Notes: generated from the letters alone by a model not told the origin. A stretch of DNA of 64,000 bases from Paenibacillus ginsengarvi (GCF_003626695.1 NZ_RBAH01000013.1:124001-188000), one strand, 5' to 3'; positions 1 to 9,185 are shown, counted from the first letter of the stretch. A program made the numbers and translations.

Positions 1-2
1 AC

Positions 3-938
3 GGCAACGCCCGGCACATTCATGACGAACGGGTATTGTGGCATTCCTCGTCATTCGGGATGGGGGCGGATAACGTTTATGAACAGAACGATTTGCTGGA
101 TGTTACCCGTATCGGGGGAATTACGCTGTGGCGCTCGTTCGGCGCGGAGCTGCGGCATAATTACAGCGAACAGTTGGAACGCGGCGGAATCAAGTCCGTG
201 CCGGAAATGTATTACCTGTACAACCCGGATTCGTGCAAAATTCATATGAATCATCTGAATGTATCGCTTTCCGTCGCCAAGCAGCGGCCTTATTTCAAAA
301 TCGTCTACAACGGGGATTACATCGGCTGCGCATCCGGCAACGTGATTCAGATGAACACGCTTACGCCTTTTAACGGTGTACTTGGCAACATCCTCGAGAT
401 TGTGACGACGAAATGGGATAAACGGTATCCCTGGAATACGCAGCTGTACGTGCAGGGATTGTCGCCCGTTCGGCGTCTGCCGTATGTCATTAGCGGCGTA
501 CAGCCGGAATGGAACGTTATGGCCTACGACAACCTGTTTCCGCAGATGAATATATCGGGGACGCTCGCGAACCGGGATTTGGCTTTTGCCGAAAACGGTA
601 GCAACCACGCCTGGCATCTGGCCTCGGGGGAAAACCTCAATTTTCGCTTTAAACTTTATGTTGCCAATCCCAAGCTGACCACCGATTTCGAATTGCAAGT
701 GACGGCGGAGGGCAACCCCGATACGGCACCGGGAAACGGGAGAGCGCACACGGCAGTGAGAGATGCAGCCGGAGCCGTTTTATTCAGTAATTATGCATTT
801 ACAGGGGTAACCGGCCTCATAACCGCAGTGATTCCGCTGCATGTAACGGCGCCGGAAGCGATACAAGCGTTCGATATCGACTTTACCAATCTGTCGTTTA
901 GCAAAATTTATCGCGCCGCTATCGTACAGGCGGAATAA
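3..938 (+). CDS. Hypothetical protein, 5' end outside the window
   Basis: The reading frame is open from the first complete codon of the window, so only the C-terminal 311 residues are seen and the true start lies upstream; the TTG at 36 is not needed as a start. The fragment is rich in aromatic residues and beta-type sequence (for example LASGENLNFRFKLYV), with no signal peptide, membrane segment or catalytic motif visible. It ends in a TAA followed within ten bases by a good intrinsic terminator, so it is the last gene of its transcript. I do not recognise the family. It could be a carbohydrate-related beta-sandwich protein, but that is a guess from composition only. Confidence 0.75.
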   Translation, partial: GNARHIHDERVLWHSSSFGMGADNVYEQNDLLDVTRIGGITLWRSFGAELRHNYSEQLERGGIKSVPEMYYLYNPDSCKIHMNHLNVSLSVAKQRPYFKIVYNGDYIGCASGNVIQMNTLTPFNGVLGNILEIVTTKWDKRYPWNTQLYVQGLSPVRRLPYVISGVQPEWNVMAYDNLFPQMNISGTLANRDLAFAENGSNHAWHLASGENLNFRFKLYVANPKLTTDFELQVTAEGNPDTAPGNGRAHTAVRDAAGAVLFSNYAFTGVTGLITAVIPLHVTAPEAIQAFDIDFTNLSFSKIYRAAIVQAE

Positions 939-947
939 CAATCATCG

Positions 948-989
948 AACCTTGAGGGAATATCCTTCAAGGTTTCTTTCCTTTTTTTT
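948..989 (+). terminator. Intrinsic terminator after the first gene
   Basis: The arm AACCTTGAGGGA pairs with TCCTTCAAGGTT (one G-U pair) and is followed by a pyrimidine tract containing eight T. It ends the transcript of the partial gene at the window edge. Confidence 0.8.
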
Positions 990-1029
990 CAATAATTCCA
1001 AGTGAACTCGCACTGAATGCGAACATATG

Positions 1030-1038
1030 TGCTATAAT
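1030..1038 (+). promoter_or_regulatory. Extended -10 promoter element
   Basis: The sequence TGCTATAAT is a perfect extended -10 box; the -35 region at normal spacing is weak, as expected for this class. It lies about 60 bases before the small zinc-ribbon-like gene, which is the only gene it can serve. Confidence 0.6.
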
Positions 1039-1096
1039 GAAACTGTGAAATTTTTCCGTAACGGATAATCAAATTCGACTGACGGTGGGGAAACGG

Positions 1097-1309
1097 ATGG
1101 AGGAATATTGGTGGTGTCCGCGATGCGAGTGCGTCTTTCTGAAGAAAGAATGGAACATCGAAGGGAAGATGGGCAAGTTCGGGATGTGCCCCAATCTATG
1201 CTCCACATCCGGACGGAAAGCGGTCCATTGGCCGATCATAGCCAAAAGGTACGGATACCCGCCGGAGCCTGTGTCCGGTGAAAGTTATCCTGTGGACAAA
1301 TTGTTTTGA
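1097..1309 (+). CDS. Small zinc-ribbon-like protein
   Basis: A protein of 70 residues whose N-terminus holds a CPRC knuckle, followed by two further cysteines (CPNLC) about 27 residues later. This spacing suits one zinc-ribbon site. I chose the ATG at 1097 because GGTGGGG lies 6 bases upstream; a GTG at 1085 is in frame but overlaps that site. The gene is monocistronic, with an extended -10 box in front, and the next gene converges from the other strand. No enzyme or DNA-binding domain can be named; proteins of this size with one zinc knuckle are often nucleic-acid binding, but nothing here proves it. Confidence 0.65.
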   Translation: MEEYWWCPRCECVFLKKEWNIEGKMGKFGMCPNLCSTSGRKAVHWPIIAKRYGYPPEPVSGESYPVDKLF

Positions 1310-1420
1310 AGAGCCGCCCAATCCCGTATAAACACTTTCTCCGACAATGCAGAACCGGCATCCATGTTATCAATCGATTAGTCTGTGCAGGTTGATCGGA
1401 GCCTCAGTCCGATAACGTCG

Positions 1421-1449
1421 AAGACCGTTCCGCGAGTGGGAACGGTCTT
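1421..1449. terminator. Hairpin between convergent genes
   Basis: AAGACCGTTCC and GGAACGGTCTT form an 11-bp perfect stem with a 7-base loop just past the stop of the minus-strand gene. T tracts are short on both sides, so it is a plausible but not strong terminator, possibly acting in both directions. Confidence 0.55.
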
Positions 1450-1462
1450 TGCGGATATTGCT

Positions 1463-3151
1463 CTATTTCGCCAGCAGCTCCAGCAGGCTGGACGTATAGT
1501 CGGATTTCAACTGGGCGCTCTCTTCGTCCGTAATTCGGCCTTCGCCGGCCAGCCCGTTGATCTCCTGATTGGCTGAGCGCAGCAGACTGTAAATCAGGCT
1601 ATCCTTGTCCGTATGTGCGGCTGACGAGAGCGAATAACCTTGCGCCAGCGCCTCGAGGAGCTCGGAAGCGTTCACTCCATCCGTCTCCGCCGCCTGTTCC
1701 ACAATCCGGCTTGCCAGCTCGCTGCCGTACAACTGCGCGTCCACTTTGCCTGCATACCCCGCCGTTTCGATAGCTGAACGGATCAGAGTATAAGCTTCCT
1801 CCCGGGTAGCTTGCTCCGCAGAACGGTCCAAGCGGCCGCTTAACACCGCCTCGGCGATATATGAATCGGCTTCCGCCTTCAGCGTGCCGAGCAGTTCCTC
1901 TTCGGTTAACCCGGTCGCTTGTACGAGCGTTTGACCGGAGGCTACCGCCTGCTTCAAATCCTCGTAAGACAAACTGGCATACGATGCGCTGGCTTTCACG
2001 ATATCTCGCGTGCTCCCTTGGGCGATGGCCGCATCCGCTTGCGGCGAGCCGGCCGGCGCTTCGCCGCGAATAAGCCGGTTCAGCGCTTCGTCGGCCTTCG
2101 CTTTCCATTGGTCTGCGGCTTGCCGCGACAGACTGCCGTTAAGCCAGGAGGCGTCGATCGCCTGATGGATCGGGGAGCCAAGCTGCTCCGCCAGATCGGC
2201 TTCCGAAATTCCGGTAGCGTCCGCCAGCGTTTTTCCTTGCGCCAGCGCCTCCAGGACGTCGGAATAATCCTTGCTCGACTGAACGGCTGCCAATCTTTCC
2301 GCCGAATCGAGCTTCCGGGCGACGAGTTGTGCGCCGAAGCGATCCATCCATACCGTATTGACCTTGTCAAACGACGGTGTCGATACCGCTTCCCGGATCG
2401 CTTTTGCCGCTTCCGCCTTTCGCGCTTCGGCATCTGCCGCGAGCAGTTTGCCGGACTGAACGGCATTGTCCAAGTCGGCGAACAGCTGCGAATCGAGCTG
2501 GTCGGACAACGCATCCGCGCTCAAACCGGCTGCTTCCGCCAAGCTTTGTCCGGCTTGCATTGCCCGAAGCAGATCGGCCGCGGAGCCTTCGATATAAACT
2601 GCAGTGTTCGGCACAATCCGGCTCAAGTGAAGCTGTACGAGATCTTGTCCGGCATCCGTGGCGGACAAGCGGGCTGCCTGGTTCAGGCTGCCGGATACCG
2701 CAGCGGATATAGCGCTCGATAAAGAGGTAACAGCCTGCTCGCCCTCCGTGGCGGTCAAGGAACCGGCGGCGACCTCCGCCTGAACGGTATGCTGCACGGA
2801 AGCCGTCAACTGGTCATTCAGGTCGCCCGGCGAAACTCCGGCGGCTTCGGCAAGCGATTTTCCCTCATACACCGCTCCCAGATAAGAGCTATAGTCGATA
2901 TCCGAGTCGGCAAAAGCGAATGCAAGCGTGACGATTTGCGACAACTGCTTGTGCACCAGCAAATCGGCGTAGGTGAGCGGAGCGGCCGCTTGAACGGTTG
3001 CCGCCGGGCTTGTCTGCACCGCTCCTTCATTCGAAGCCGGAGCGGTTTCCGATTTCACCGCATCCGCATAAGCCGAATGCTGAGGGCCGGCGAAGCCGCC
3101 CGATGCCGCAATAACTACCGCACCCATCAACACGACAAAACGTTTTTTCAT
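1463..3151 (-). CDS. Secreted modular helical protein
   Basis: This 562-residue protein begins with a clear signal peptide (MKKRFVVLMGAVVIAASGG); the start at 3151 is preferred over an ATG at 3187 because AAGGAAG lies 4-5 bases before it. The mature part holds about five copies of a module near 95 residues with the pattern A-x-G-x-[ST]-L-x-x-A-[AT]-G-[VIL]-[ST]-x-x-x-L-x-x-x-L, followed by a helix rich in Ala/Glu. This pattern is widespread in exported proteins of Gram-positive bacteria, where it has no defined biochemical role. There is no anchor motif (no LPXTG, no SLH), so it is probably released or wall-associated. It stands alone between a convergent gene and a regulator on the same strand that ends in its own terminator. 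Confidence 0.8.
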   Translation of the reverse strand: MKKRFVVLMGAVVIAASGGFAGPQHSAYADAVKSETAPASNEGAVQTSPAATVQAAAPLTYADLLVHKQLSQIVTLAFAFADSDIDYSSYLGAVYEGKSLAEAAGVSPGDLNDQLTASVQHTVQAEVAAGSLTATEGEQAVTSLSSAISAAVSGSLNQAARLSATDAGQDLVQLHLSRIVPNTAVYIEGSAADLLRAMQAGQSLAEAAGLSADALSDQLDSQLFADLDNAVQSGKLLAADAEARKAEAAKAIREAVSTPSFDKVNTVWMDRFGAQLVARKLDSAERLAAVQSSKDYSDVLEALAQGKTLADATGISEADLAEQLGSPIHQAIDASWLNGSLSRQAADQWKAKADEALNRLIRGEAPAGSPQADAAIAQGSTRDIVKASASYASLSYEDLKQAVASGQTLVQATGLTEEELLGTLKAEADSYIAEAVLSGRLDRSAEQATREEAYTLIRSAIETAGYAGKVDAQLYGSELASRIVEQAAETDGVNASELLEALAQGYSLSSAAHTDKDSLIYSLLRSANQEINGLAGEGRITDEESAQLKSDYTSSLLELLAK

Positions 3152-3324
3152 TGCACTTCCTTTTTGGTTTCTCAATTCCATCTCCATCCTCTCGTCTCTA
3201 TGTATGATTTGCTCCTACGCCTAGAGTATAGGACGCCTGTATGACTTGTAAGTGAACGGAGCCTTAATGCAAGCTAAAAATAAGCTGAATGGTTGCTTAA
3301 TGTGCGGCAATGAGGTCTGAAACC

Positions 3325-3366
3325 AAAAAAAGCCGCCCCCCCTTCAAATAGAAGGAGAGGCGGCCG
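3325..3366 (-). terminator. Intrinsic terminator of the regulator gene
   Basis: On the minus strand GCCGCC...CCTTC pairs with GAAGG...GGCGGC and is followed by seven T. It lies about 35 bases past the stop of the regulator at 3401. Confidence 0.8.
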
Positions 3367-3400
3367 TACTTATCAAGGGGCGCACATACGCGGCTCAAGC

Positions 3401-4720
3401 TTAATCGCGATCCTCCGCGCGTTCCCCTTCCTCGGCTCCGATGCGAAACAGCTTGCGCGGCCTGCCCTTCGGCGCAGGCGCTTCCTCGCCGACGACGCGG
3501 GCCAGCCCGCCTCGTTCGAGCTCTGCGAGCAGCCGGTTCGCATTGCGCGGCGTCATGTCCAGCCACGAGGCCAGGTCGGCCGCAGTGACGCTTTGCTTGC
3601 CCGTCCCCGCTTGCACGGATACGATCTTGCCGAAGGTGGCGGCGGAGACGCCGGCCCGCTTGAGCCGCTCGATCACGTCCGGATCGTCGCTGCGGGATTG
3701 GAACGCAAGCGGCGGCAGATGCGGAAACGTTTCTTCGATCGCTCCGGTTTCATCGGCGATCACGAGTCCGCCCTTCTCGTGTTTTTCCGTGCGCGACAAG
3801 GCGAGCGCCGCATTTTGCTCGGCTCCGAACGCCGTGAGCCCGTAGCCGATGCCGAAGTGGACGGTCCCGCCGGACAATAGCCGGATTTTCTCAAACAAAA
3901 GTGACGGGGGGAATTCGGTGTTCCGTTCGATCGCCCCGCGCGTGGAGAAGATGCTGAACGTTGCGCCGCCCGTCGGCAGCAGCGCGCCGGATATATGTTC
4001 GGCGAATTGCAGCAGCAGCTCCTGAAGCTTCAGATTGAGCCTATGCATTTCGTAGGCGTTCGTATTTTCATGAAACGCGTTTCGCACCTGCAGCTGGATC
4101 GCGGCAATTTGCGATTGCCGGAAATGATGCGTTTCCCCGAGCTGGGATGCGAGCCGCAGCGTTTCGCGGATGGACATAACGGTCGGAACGATCCGGATGA
4201 CGGCCACGCCGCGCCGGCGCAGTTCTTCGTACACGTGTCCGCGATGCGTGATGCATAATTCCGCTTCGCCCGACTGGTAGAGCGATTCGTGAAAACGAAC
4301 CAGCTCGACGGACGGGATGTAGCCGCGCTCCGGATGAACGATCGGCACGCTTTCATGCAGCCGCAGCTCGTCCAGCGTCTCCGCGACCTCTGCCTCCGGC
4401 AGCGAATCGAGGCTGAACCGTCCAGGAATGCCCCGGGTGCGAACGGCTTCGAACAGCGCCTTCATCAGCGCGGAGCCGCTCGAGCGGATCATGAGGGCGC
4501 CGCCTTCGGGGAGGTGGGGGATACCGAGCTCGTAGGCGAGCCGGCCGGTAAAGAGCCAGACGTCTATGCCGCCCCGGTTCCCCGTCACGATAGTCGCCAC
4601 TTCCTCCACGTCTTCGTATACAAAAGGCACGAGCCGGATGCGGCCCTCCCATTCCTTGCCTACCTGCTGCACGAGAGCGACCGTATCTGACGGCCCGACC
4701 AGGCCGACGACAATGTTCAT
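3401..4720 (-). CDS. Multidomain transcriptional regulator, divergent from the amidohydrolase operon
   Basis: A 439-residue soluble protein. Residues 1 to about 200 look like a ligand-sensing alpha/beta region (PrpR-N/receptor-like in texture); a central segment around residues 250-320 carries TFSIFSTRG and HFGIGYGLTAFGAE, reminiscent of the degenerate GGDEF-like domain of CdaR/PucR-type regulators. The C-terminal 90 residues form a winged helix-turn-helix (LASWLDMTPRNANRLLAELE) with a basic tail. It is transcribed away from the AbgA-CapA-ceramidase-like operon, with a 305-base shared control region, so it most likely controls that operon. The overall fold assignment is by eye; the DNA-binding domain is the firmest part. 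Confidence 0.75.
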   Translation of the reverse strand: MNIVVGLVGPSDTVALVQQVGKEWEGRIRLVPFVYEDVEEVATIVTGNRGGIDVWLFTGRLAYELGIPHLPEGGALMIRSSGSALMKALFEAVRTRGIPGRFSLDSLPEAEVAETLDELRLHESVPIVHPERGYIPSVELVRFHESLYQSGEAELCITHRGHVYEELRRRGVAVIRIVPTVMSIRETLRLASQLGETHHFRQSQIAAIQLQVRNAFHENTNAYEMHRLNLKLQELLLQFAEHISGALLPTGGATFSIFSTRGAIERNTEFPPSLLFEKIRLLSGGTVHFGIGYGLTAFGAEQNAALALSRTEKHEKGGLVIADETGAIEETFPHLPPLAFQSRSDDPDVIERLKRAGVSAATFGKIVSVQAGTGKQSVTAADLASWLDMTPRNANRLLAELERGGLARVVGEEAPAPKGRPRKLFRIGAEEGERAEDRD

Positions 4721-4904
4721 GTCGGACCTCCCTTCATGTAGTCGTAATCATAATGTTCGAACGATTGGCCGCCCAAACCGGAAGGATTTCCCGGTGCCCG
4801 GAAGGCCCGATGTGTTTATTATGCCGGGGGATGCGGGCAAAAGCAAACGGCGCGGAGCGGGGCAAACCGGCGCTTTGGAAGGCGCAGCGAAGCAAAACAA
4901 ACGA

Positions 4905-4933
4905 TTGACAGCCGGATAGGGCGGTGCTACTCT
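4905..4933 (+). promoter_or_regulatory. SigmaA-type promoter of the amidohydrolase operon
   Basis: TTGACA at 4905-4910 and TACTCT at 4928-4933, separated by 17 bases. It lies in the divergent region (4721-5025) between the regulator and the operon; an AT-rich stretch TATATACGGAATATATA follows at 4933-4949 and is a candidate operator. Confidence 0.55.
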
Positions 4934-5025
4934 ATATACGGAATATATAAAGAAAATGTCTTTATGTGAAAAACGGATGCGAGCGGTGTGCAAACCCCGG
5001 ATCGCTTCCGGAAAGGATGTGGGGG

Positions 5026-6360
5026 ATGGAACGGATGGGGAGAGAGCGATGGCTGGATAGTATGGTCCTCTGCCGAAGAGACATTCACGCCCACCCGGAG
5101 CCGGGGTGGCTGGAATACCGGACGGCCGCTCTGGTTGCCTCGAGGCTTTCCGCGCTTGGCTATACGGTGACGACCGGGAAGCGGGCTTGCAAGTCCGAGG
5201 CGCGCATGGGCGTTCCGGGCGCGGAAACGATTCGGCAGCACGAAGAGCGGGCGCTGCGGGACGGCGTCGATCCGGCCTGGCTGGAGCAGATGAAGGGCGG
5301 GCATACGGCCGTCGTCGGTGTGCTTCGCGGCGCGAAGCCGGGACCGGTCGTCGCGCTGCGCTTCGATATGGATTGTGTCGAAGTCGGGGAAAGCGAAGAA
5401 GCGGGTCATCCCCCGCGGCAGCTCCGCTTCGCCTCCGATCGGCCCGGACTGATGCATGCTTGTGGCCATGACGGGCATACCGCCATCGGGCTCGGGGCGG
5501 CGGAGCTAATCGCCGAGAGGGCCGGCGAGCTGGCCGGCGAAATCAGGCTGCTGTTCCAGCCGGCCGAGGAAGGCTGCCGGGGAGCGAAGTCGATGGTGGA
5601 GGCCGGCTGGCTGGACGGCGTGAACTACTTCCTGTGCGGGCATATCGGCGTCAGGAGCCGAACGCTTGGCGAAGTCGTGGCTTCGGTCGATGGCTTCCTG
5701 TCCACGACGAAGATCGACGCGGTGTTCCGCGGCAAGGCAGCGCACGCCGGCGAATCGCCGCAGCTTGGCAGCAACGCGCTGCTTGCCGCGTGTGCCGCCG
5801 CGCTTCATCTGCACGGGATCGGCAGACACGGGGACGGGGCAACCCGCGTTAATGTCGGGATGCTGGAAGGCGGCTCCGGGCGCAATGTCGTTCCTGCGGA
5901 AGCGCGGATGAAGCTTGAGCTTCGCGGCGAGACCGAGGCGTTATGCGAGTACATGGTCCGGGAGACGAGCCGTATTCTGGAGGCCGCAGCGGCAATGTAC
6001 GGCGTAACGTGCGAGTGGGAAACGGTTGGTCACGGCACGGGCGGGGAAGGCGACCGTTCGCTCATTCCGCAAATCGAGGCGGAGTGCGCCCGGATGGAAT
6101 CGGTCGGCTCGTTCGTCGCTTCGATGCCGATCGGCGCTTCCGAGGACGCGACGTGGATGCTGCGCCGGGTGCGGGAGCAAGGCGGCCGCGGCGTTTATAT
6201 GTTGTTCGGCAGCCCGCTAGCCGCGGGCCATCATCAGACGACGTTTGATTTCGACGAACGGGTGCTCGGCACCGCCGCCGAGCTGCTTGTCCGTCTCGTG
6301 TACGCATGTCCGGGCTGGCCGGAGGCGCCGGGTACCGGGGCGTCGGGCGGAGAGGAGTGA
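5026..6360 (+). CDS. M20-family amidohydrolase, AbgA-like
   Basis: A cytosolic dinuclear-zinc peptidase-fold hydrolase of 444 residues. Metal-binding motifs are the HACGHDGHTA block (residues 144-153) and PAEEG (179-183); a late SEDATWM block and GHHQTTFDFDE complete the M20D pattern. The long insertion between CRRDIHAHPE and GGHTAVVG, with RMGVP, is what E. coli AbgA (p-aminobenzoyl-glutamate hydrolase subunit A) also has, so cleavage of an N-acyl or aminobenzoyl amino acid is the best guess. No AbgB-like partner is present. I chose ATG 5026 because AAAGGA lies about 8 bases upstream; a GTG at 4966 is in frame but overlaps the promoter region. First gene of an operon with the CapA-like and ceramidase-like genes (9-base and 64-base gaps). 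Confidence 0.88.
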   Translation: MERMGRERWLDSMVLCRRDIHAHPEPGWLEYRTAALVASRLSALGYTVTTGKRACKSEARMGVPGAETIRQHEERALRDGVDPAWLEQMKGGHTAVVGVLRGAKPGPVVALRFDMDCVEVGESEEAGHPPRQLRFASDRPGLMHACGHDGHTAIGLGAAELIAERAGELAGEIRLLFQPAEEGCRGAKSMVEAGWLDGVNYFLCGHIGVRSRTLGEVVASVDGFLSTTKIDAVFRGKAAHAGESPQLGSNALLAACAAALHLHGIGRHGDGATRVNVGMLEGGSGRNVVPAEARMKLELRGETEALCEYMVRETSRILEAAAAMYGVTCEWETVGHGTGGEGDRSLIPQIEAECARMESVGSFVASMPIGASEDATWMLRRVREQGGRGVYMLFGSPLAAGHHQTTFDFDERVLGTAAELLVRLVYACPGWPEAPGTGASGGEE

Positions 6361-6368
6361 GGGCAACC

Positions 6369-7676
6369 TTGACCAAAATGACGATGGCCGCAACAGGCGA
6401 CAGCTTCATCACAAGGCGGTTTCCCGCCGGCGATGAGACGCACCGCGAATTGGCGCAGTGGTTCGGCGGCTTCGATATCCGCTTCACGAATCTCGAAGTG
6501 ACTTTGCCCGGTCCGGAATCGTGTCCGGCGGCGCAAAGCGGCGGCACCTGGGCAGCCGCCGATCCGTCCGTATTGGACGATTTGCGCAAATACGGCTTTA
6601 ATGCGCTTGCCTGGGCGAATAATCATTCGCTCGATTATTCGTACGGCGGGCTGGAGGAGACGGAGCGCCAACTGGATCGATTCGATTGGGTGCACGCCGG
6701 GGCCGGCAGCAATCTGGGAGAAGCCGGTGCGATCCGCTATATGGAGCTTCCCGCAGGCAGAGCCGCGCTGATCGCGGCCACCTCGACGTTTCACGAATCG
6801 TGGCGGGCGGGGGAGCAGCGGGGAGATATGGCCGGCAGGCCAGGTGTGAATCCGCTCCGCTTCTCGACGACATACCGGATCTCGGAGCAGCAGCTTGCTG
6901 AGTTGAGGGCAATAGCCTCTGAAACCGGCATTAACGACTACCAGGAGATGCTCGTCAAGGAAGGTTTCTTCTCCCGCGATCCGGACGACGGCATCACCTT
7001 CGGCGGTCACCGGTTTGTCGCAAGCGACGTTTCAGGAGCGGCGACGCAGCCACATCTTGGCGATATGGCCCGTATTCTCGGCGCCATCGGGAATGCGCGG
7101 CGGCAGGCCGACTACGTCATCGTTAGCATCCATTCGCATGAGATCAAGGACGGGCGAAAGGACGCTCCGGCCGATTTCCTCCGGGAGTTTGCGCGGCGCT
7201 GCATCGACGAGGGGGCTCATGCCGTCATCGGCCACGGGCCGCATGTGATTCGCGGGGTGGAGCTGTACCGCGGCAAACCGATCTTGTACAGTCTCGGCAA
7301 CTTTATATTTCAGAACGATTCCGTTGACCGGCTGCCTGCGGACTTTTACGAAAAATACGGCCTCGGCCCCGAGCATCGCACGGCGGATGCGCTCGATGCT
7401 CGAAGCGCGGGCGATACGCGCGGGCTCGGCGCGAGCCCGGACGTCTGGTCATCCGTCGTCGCCGGTCTCGAGTTCGAAGGCGGCGATCTGGTTCAGATGC
7501 GCTTTCGTCCGATAACGCTCGGCTACGGCGAGCCCCGTTACCGCAGAGGCTGGCCGCGGCTGACCGGTGACGGGAGCGTGCTGCTGAAGCTGCAAAGCTT
7601 GAGCCGGGAGCTCGGCACCGAGCTTGCGATCGAAGGAACGCAGGCGATATGGAAGCGCAGTAACGGTAACGGTTAA
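6369..7676 (+). CDS. CapA-family protein (metallophosphatase fold)
   Basis: This protein of about 435 residues has the ordered motifs of the CapA/PgsA family: GDSFITRRF near the start, NLEV, WANNHSLDY, SIHSHE and GHGPHVIRG, ending with YSLGNFIFQND. In known members these residues line a calcineurin-like metal centre, and CapA itself belongs to poly-gamma-glutamate capsule synthesis. Here there is no signal peptide or membrane segment and no capB/capC, so it is a stand-alone cytosolic hydrolase rather than a capsule gene. The start is probably the TTG at 6369 behind GAGGAGTGAGGG; ATG 6378 is possible. Its neighbours, an amidohydrolase and a ceramidase-like hydrolase, suggest stepwise breakdown of one substrate. 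Confidence 0.85.
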   Translation: MTKMTMAATGDSFITRRFPAGDETHRELAQWFGGFDIRFTNLEVTLPGPESCPAAQSGGTWAAADPSVLDDLRKYGFNALAWANNHSLDYSYGGLEETERQLDRFDWVHAGAGSNLGEAGAIRYMELPAGRAALIAATSTFHESWRAGEQRGDMAGRPGVNPLRFSTTYRISEQQLAELRAIASETGINDYQEMLVKEGFFSRDPDDGITFGGHRFVASDVSGAATQPHLGDMARILGAIGNARRQADYVIVSIHSHEIKDGRKDAPADFLREFARRCIDEGAHAVIGHGPHVIRGVELYRGKPILYSLGNFIFQNDSVDRLPADFYEKYGLGPEHRTADALDARSAGDTRGLGASPDVWSSVVAGLEFEGGDLVQMRFRPITLGYGEPRYRRGWPRLTGDGSVLLKLQSLSRELGTELAIEGTQAIWKRSNGNG

Positions 7677-7740
7677 CAAGTAACAAATAACGAGCTCGGG
7701 TAGTCGTAACGGGAATAGAGGGTGAACAGGAGGAATGGAG

Positions 7741-9048
7741 ATGCTGCAATGCGGAATGGCCGAGCTGGATATTACGCCCCCTCTCGGCAGCTCGATACCG
7801 GGTTACACGGAGGAGCGAAAGTCGAACGGGATTCGCGATCCGCTGTACGCGAAAGCGGCCGTTATCCAGTCGGGGGATACGGTGCTGGCGCTCGTCGCGA
7901 TTGATGCGCTGTTCGTTCCGGAGCGGGAGGCAAACCGTATACGCGCGCGGGTTGAGGCGTTTACCGGCATTCCGGCGGCGCGTACGGCGGTATTCGCCAC
8001 GCATACGCATACGGGAGCCCCGGTGCGCACCGGACTGGACGGCAGCCGGCATGACGACTACCTGGCCTATATGGCCGACCGCGCGGCGGATGCGGTCCTT
8101 ATCGCGTACAACGGCCGCGAACCGGCTCGTATCGGCTGGGGAGCGGGCCACGTCCAGGACGTTTCGTTTCAGCGCCGATACTGGATGAAGGACGGGACTC
8201 TGCGGACGAATCCGGGTTATATGAACCCGGATATCGACCGTCCCGCCGGACCGATCGACCCGGAATTGTCCGTTCTTAGTCTGGATCGTCTCGACGGCAG
8301 CCCGATCGGCGTCGTGTCGTGTTTCGCGTGCCATACCGATACGGTCGGGGGAAAAGTATACAGCGGCGATTACCCGGCCCATCTGTCGGCGGAGCTGAAG
8401 GAAGAGCTAGGCGGGCAGGCGGTCAGCCTCTTCTTGCTCGGCACCTGCGGCGATATTAACCATGTCGACACGAGCCGGCCGAAGATGGCGGCCCGGAATA
8501 TCGCCCGGGATATCGGCAGACGCCTGGCCGAAGAGGTGCTCCGGGTACGCACCGAGACGGCTGCGGCCACGGAAGCCGAAGCGGACGCGCTGAACGATTT
8601 CATAACGATGGAACTGCGCACAGCCAGCGCCGAGGAGATCGAGCGGGCGCGAAGCGTGCTCGCCGACAGCCGGATTACCGGGGCGGAGCGTTTTTTCGCC
8701 GAGCAGGTCATGAAGGTGTCGGAGCTGCCGGGAGGGACGGCGCGTCTGGAAGTCCAGGCGCTGCGGATCGGCGGACTGGCGCTCGCCTGCTTGCCCGGCG
8801 AAATATTCGTCGAGCTGGGGCTTGCGGTCAAAGCGGCTTCCCCGTTTCCGCACACCCTCGTCGGGACGTTGTGCAACGGCTCGATATACGGGTACGTCTG
8901 CACGCGGGCGGCGTACGATCAGGGCGGCTACGAGCCGCGTCTAAAAGTATTCAGCCGCATTTCCCCGGGGACGGGCGAACGTTTGGCAGAATGCGTCTCC
9001 GGCTTGCTGGCAAGATTGACGGATAAACGGCCGAGCTTGCGGCCGTAA
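7741..9048 (+). CDS. Neutral/alkaline ceramidase-like hydrolase
   Basis: A 435-residue protein matching the N-terminal catalytic domain of the neutral/alkaline non-lysosomal ceramidase family: early GYTEERKSNGIRDPLYAKA, zinc-site THTHTG (about residue 88), FACHTDTVGG, SGDYPAHLSAEL and LLGTCGDIN. It lacks a signal peptide and the C-terminal Ig-like domain of secreted ceramidases, so it acts in the cytosol and probably not on ceramide; bacterial relatives of this kind are found with carbohydrate and lipid catabolism genes. ATG 7741 has AGGAGG at a 7-base distance, whereas ATG 7735 is only 1 base from it. Last gene of the three-gene operon. Confidence 0.85.
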   Translation: MLQCGMAELDITPPLGSSIPGYTEERKSNGIRDPLYAKAAVIQSGDTVLALVAIDALFVPEREANRIRARVEAFTGIPAARTAVFATHTHTGAPVRTGLDGSRHDDYLAYMADRAADAVLIAYNGREPARIGWGAGHVQDVSFQRRYWMKDGTLRTNPGYMNPDIDRPAGPIDPELSVLSLDRLDGSPIGVVSCFACHTDTVGGKVYSGDYPAHLSAELKEELGGQAVSLFLLGTCGDINHVDTSRPKMAARNIARDIGRRLAEEVLRVRTETAAATEAEADALNDFITMELRTASAEEIERARSVLADSRITGAERFFAEQVMKVSELPGGTARLEVQALRIGGLALACLPGEIFVELGLAVKAASPFPHTLVGTLCNGSIYGYVCTRAAYDQGGYEPRLKVFSRISPGTGERLAECVSGLLARLTDKRPSLRP

Positions 9049-9096
9049 CGTCATCTGTGCCGAGCGGCAACGCATCTGTGCGCGCCAATGCTGCTT

Positions 9097-9173
9097 CCAA
9101 ACAAACAAACGTCCTCCTATAGCTGCAGGAAATCATCGAGTTACACCCGATTTCCCGCCGCTAGGAGGACGTT
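9097..9173 (-). terminator. Long hairpin terminator of the solute-binding protein gene
   Basis: Perfect 12-bp arms AACGTCCTCCTA (9108-9119) and TAGGAGGACGTT (9162-9173) enclose a 42-base loop that itself can pair GGGAAATC with GATTTCC. On the minus strand the stem is followed by TGTTTGTTTGG. Confidence 0.65.
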
Positions 9174-9185
9174 GTCATTTGCCGC

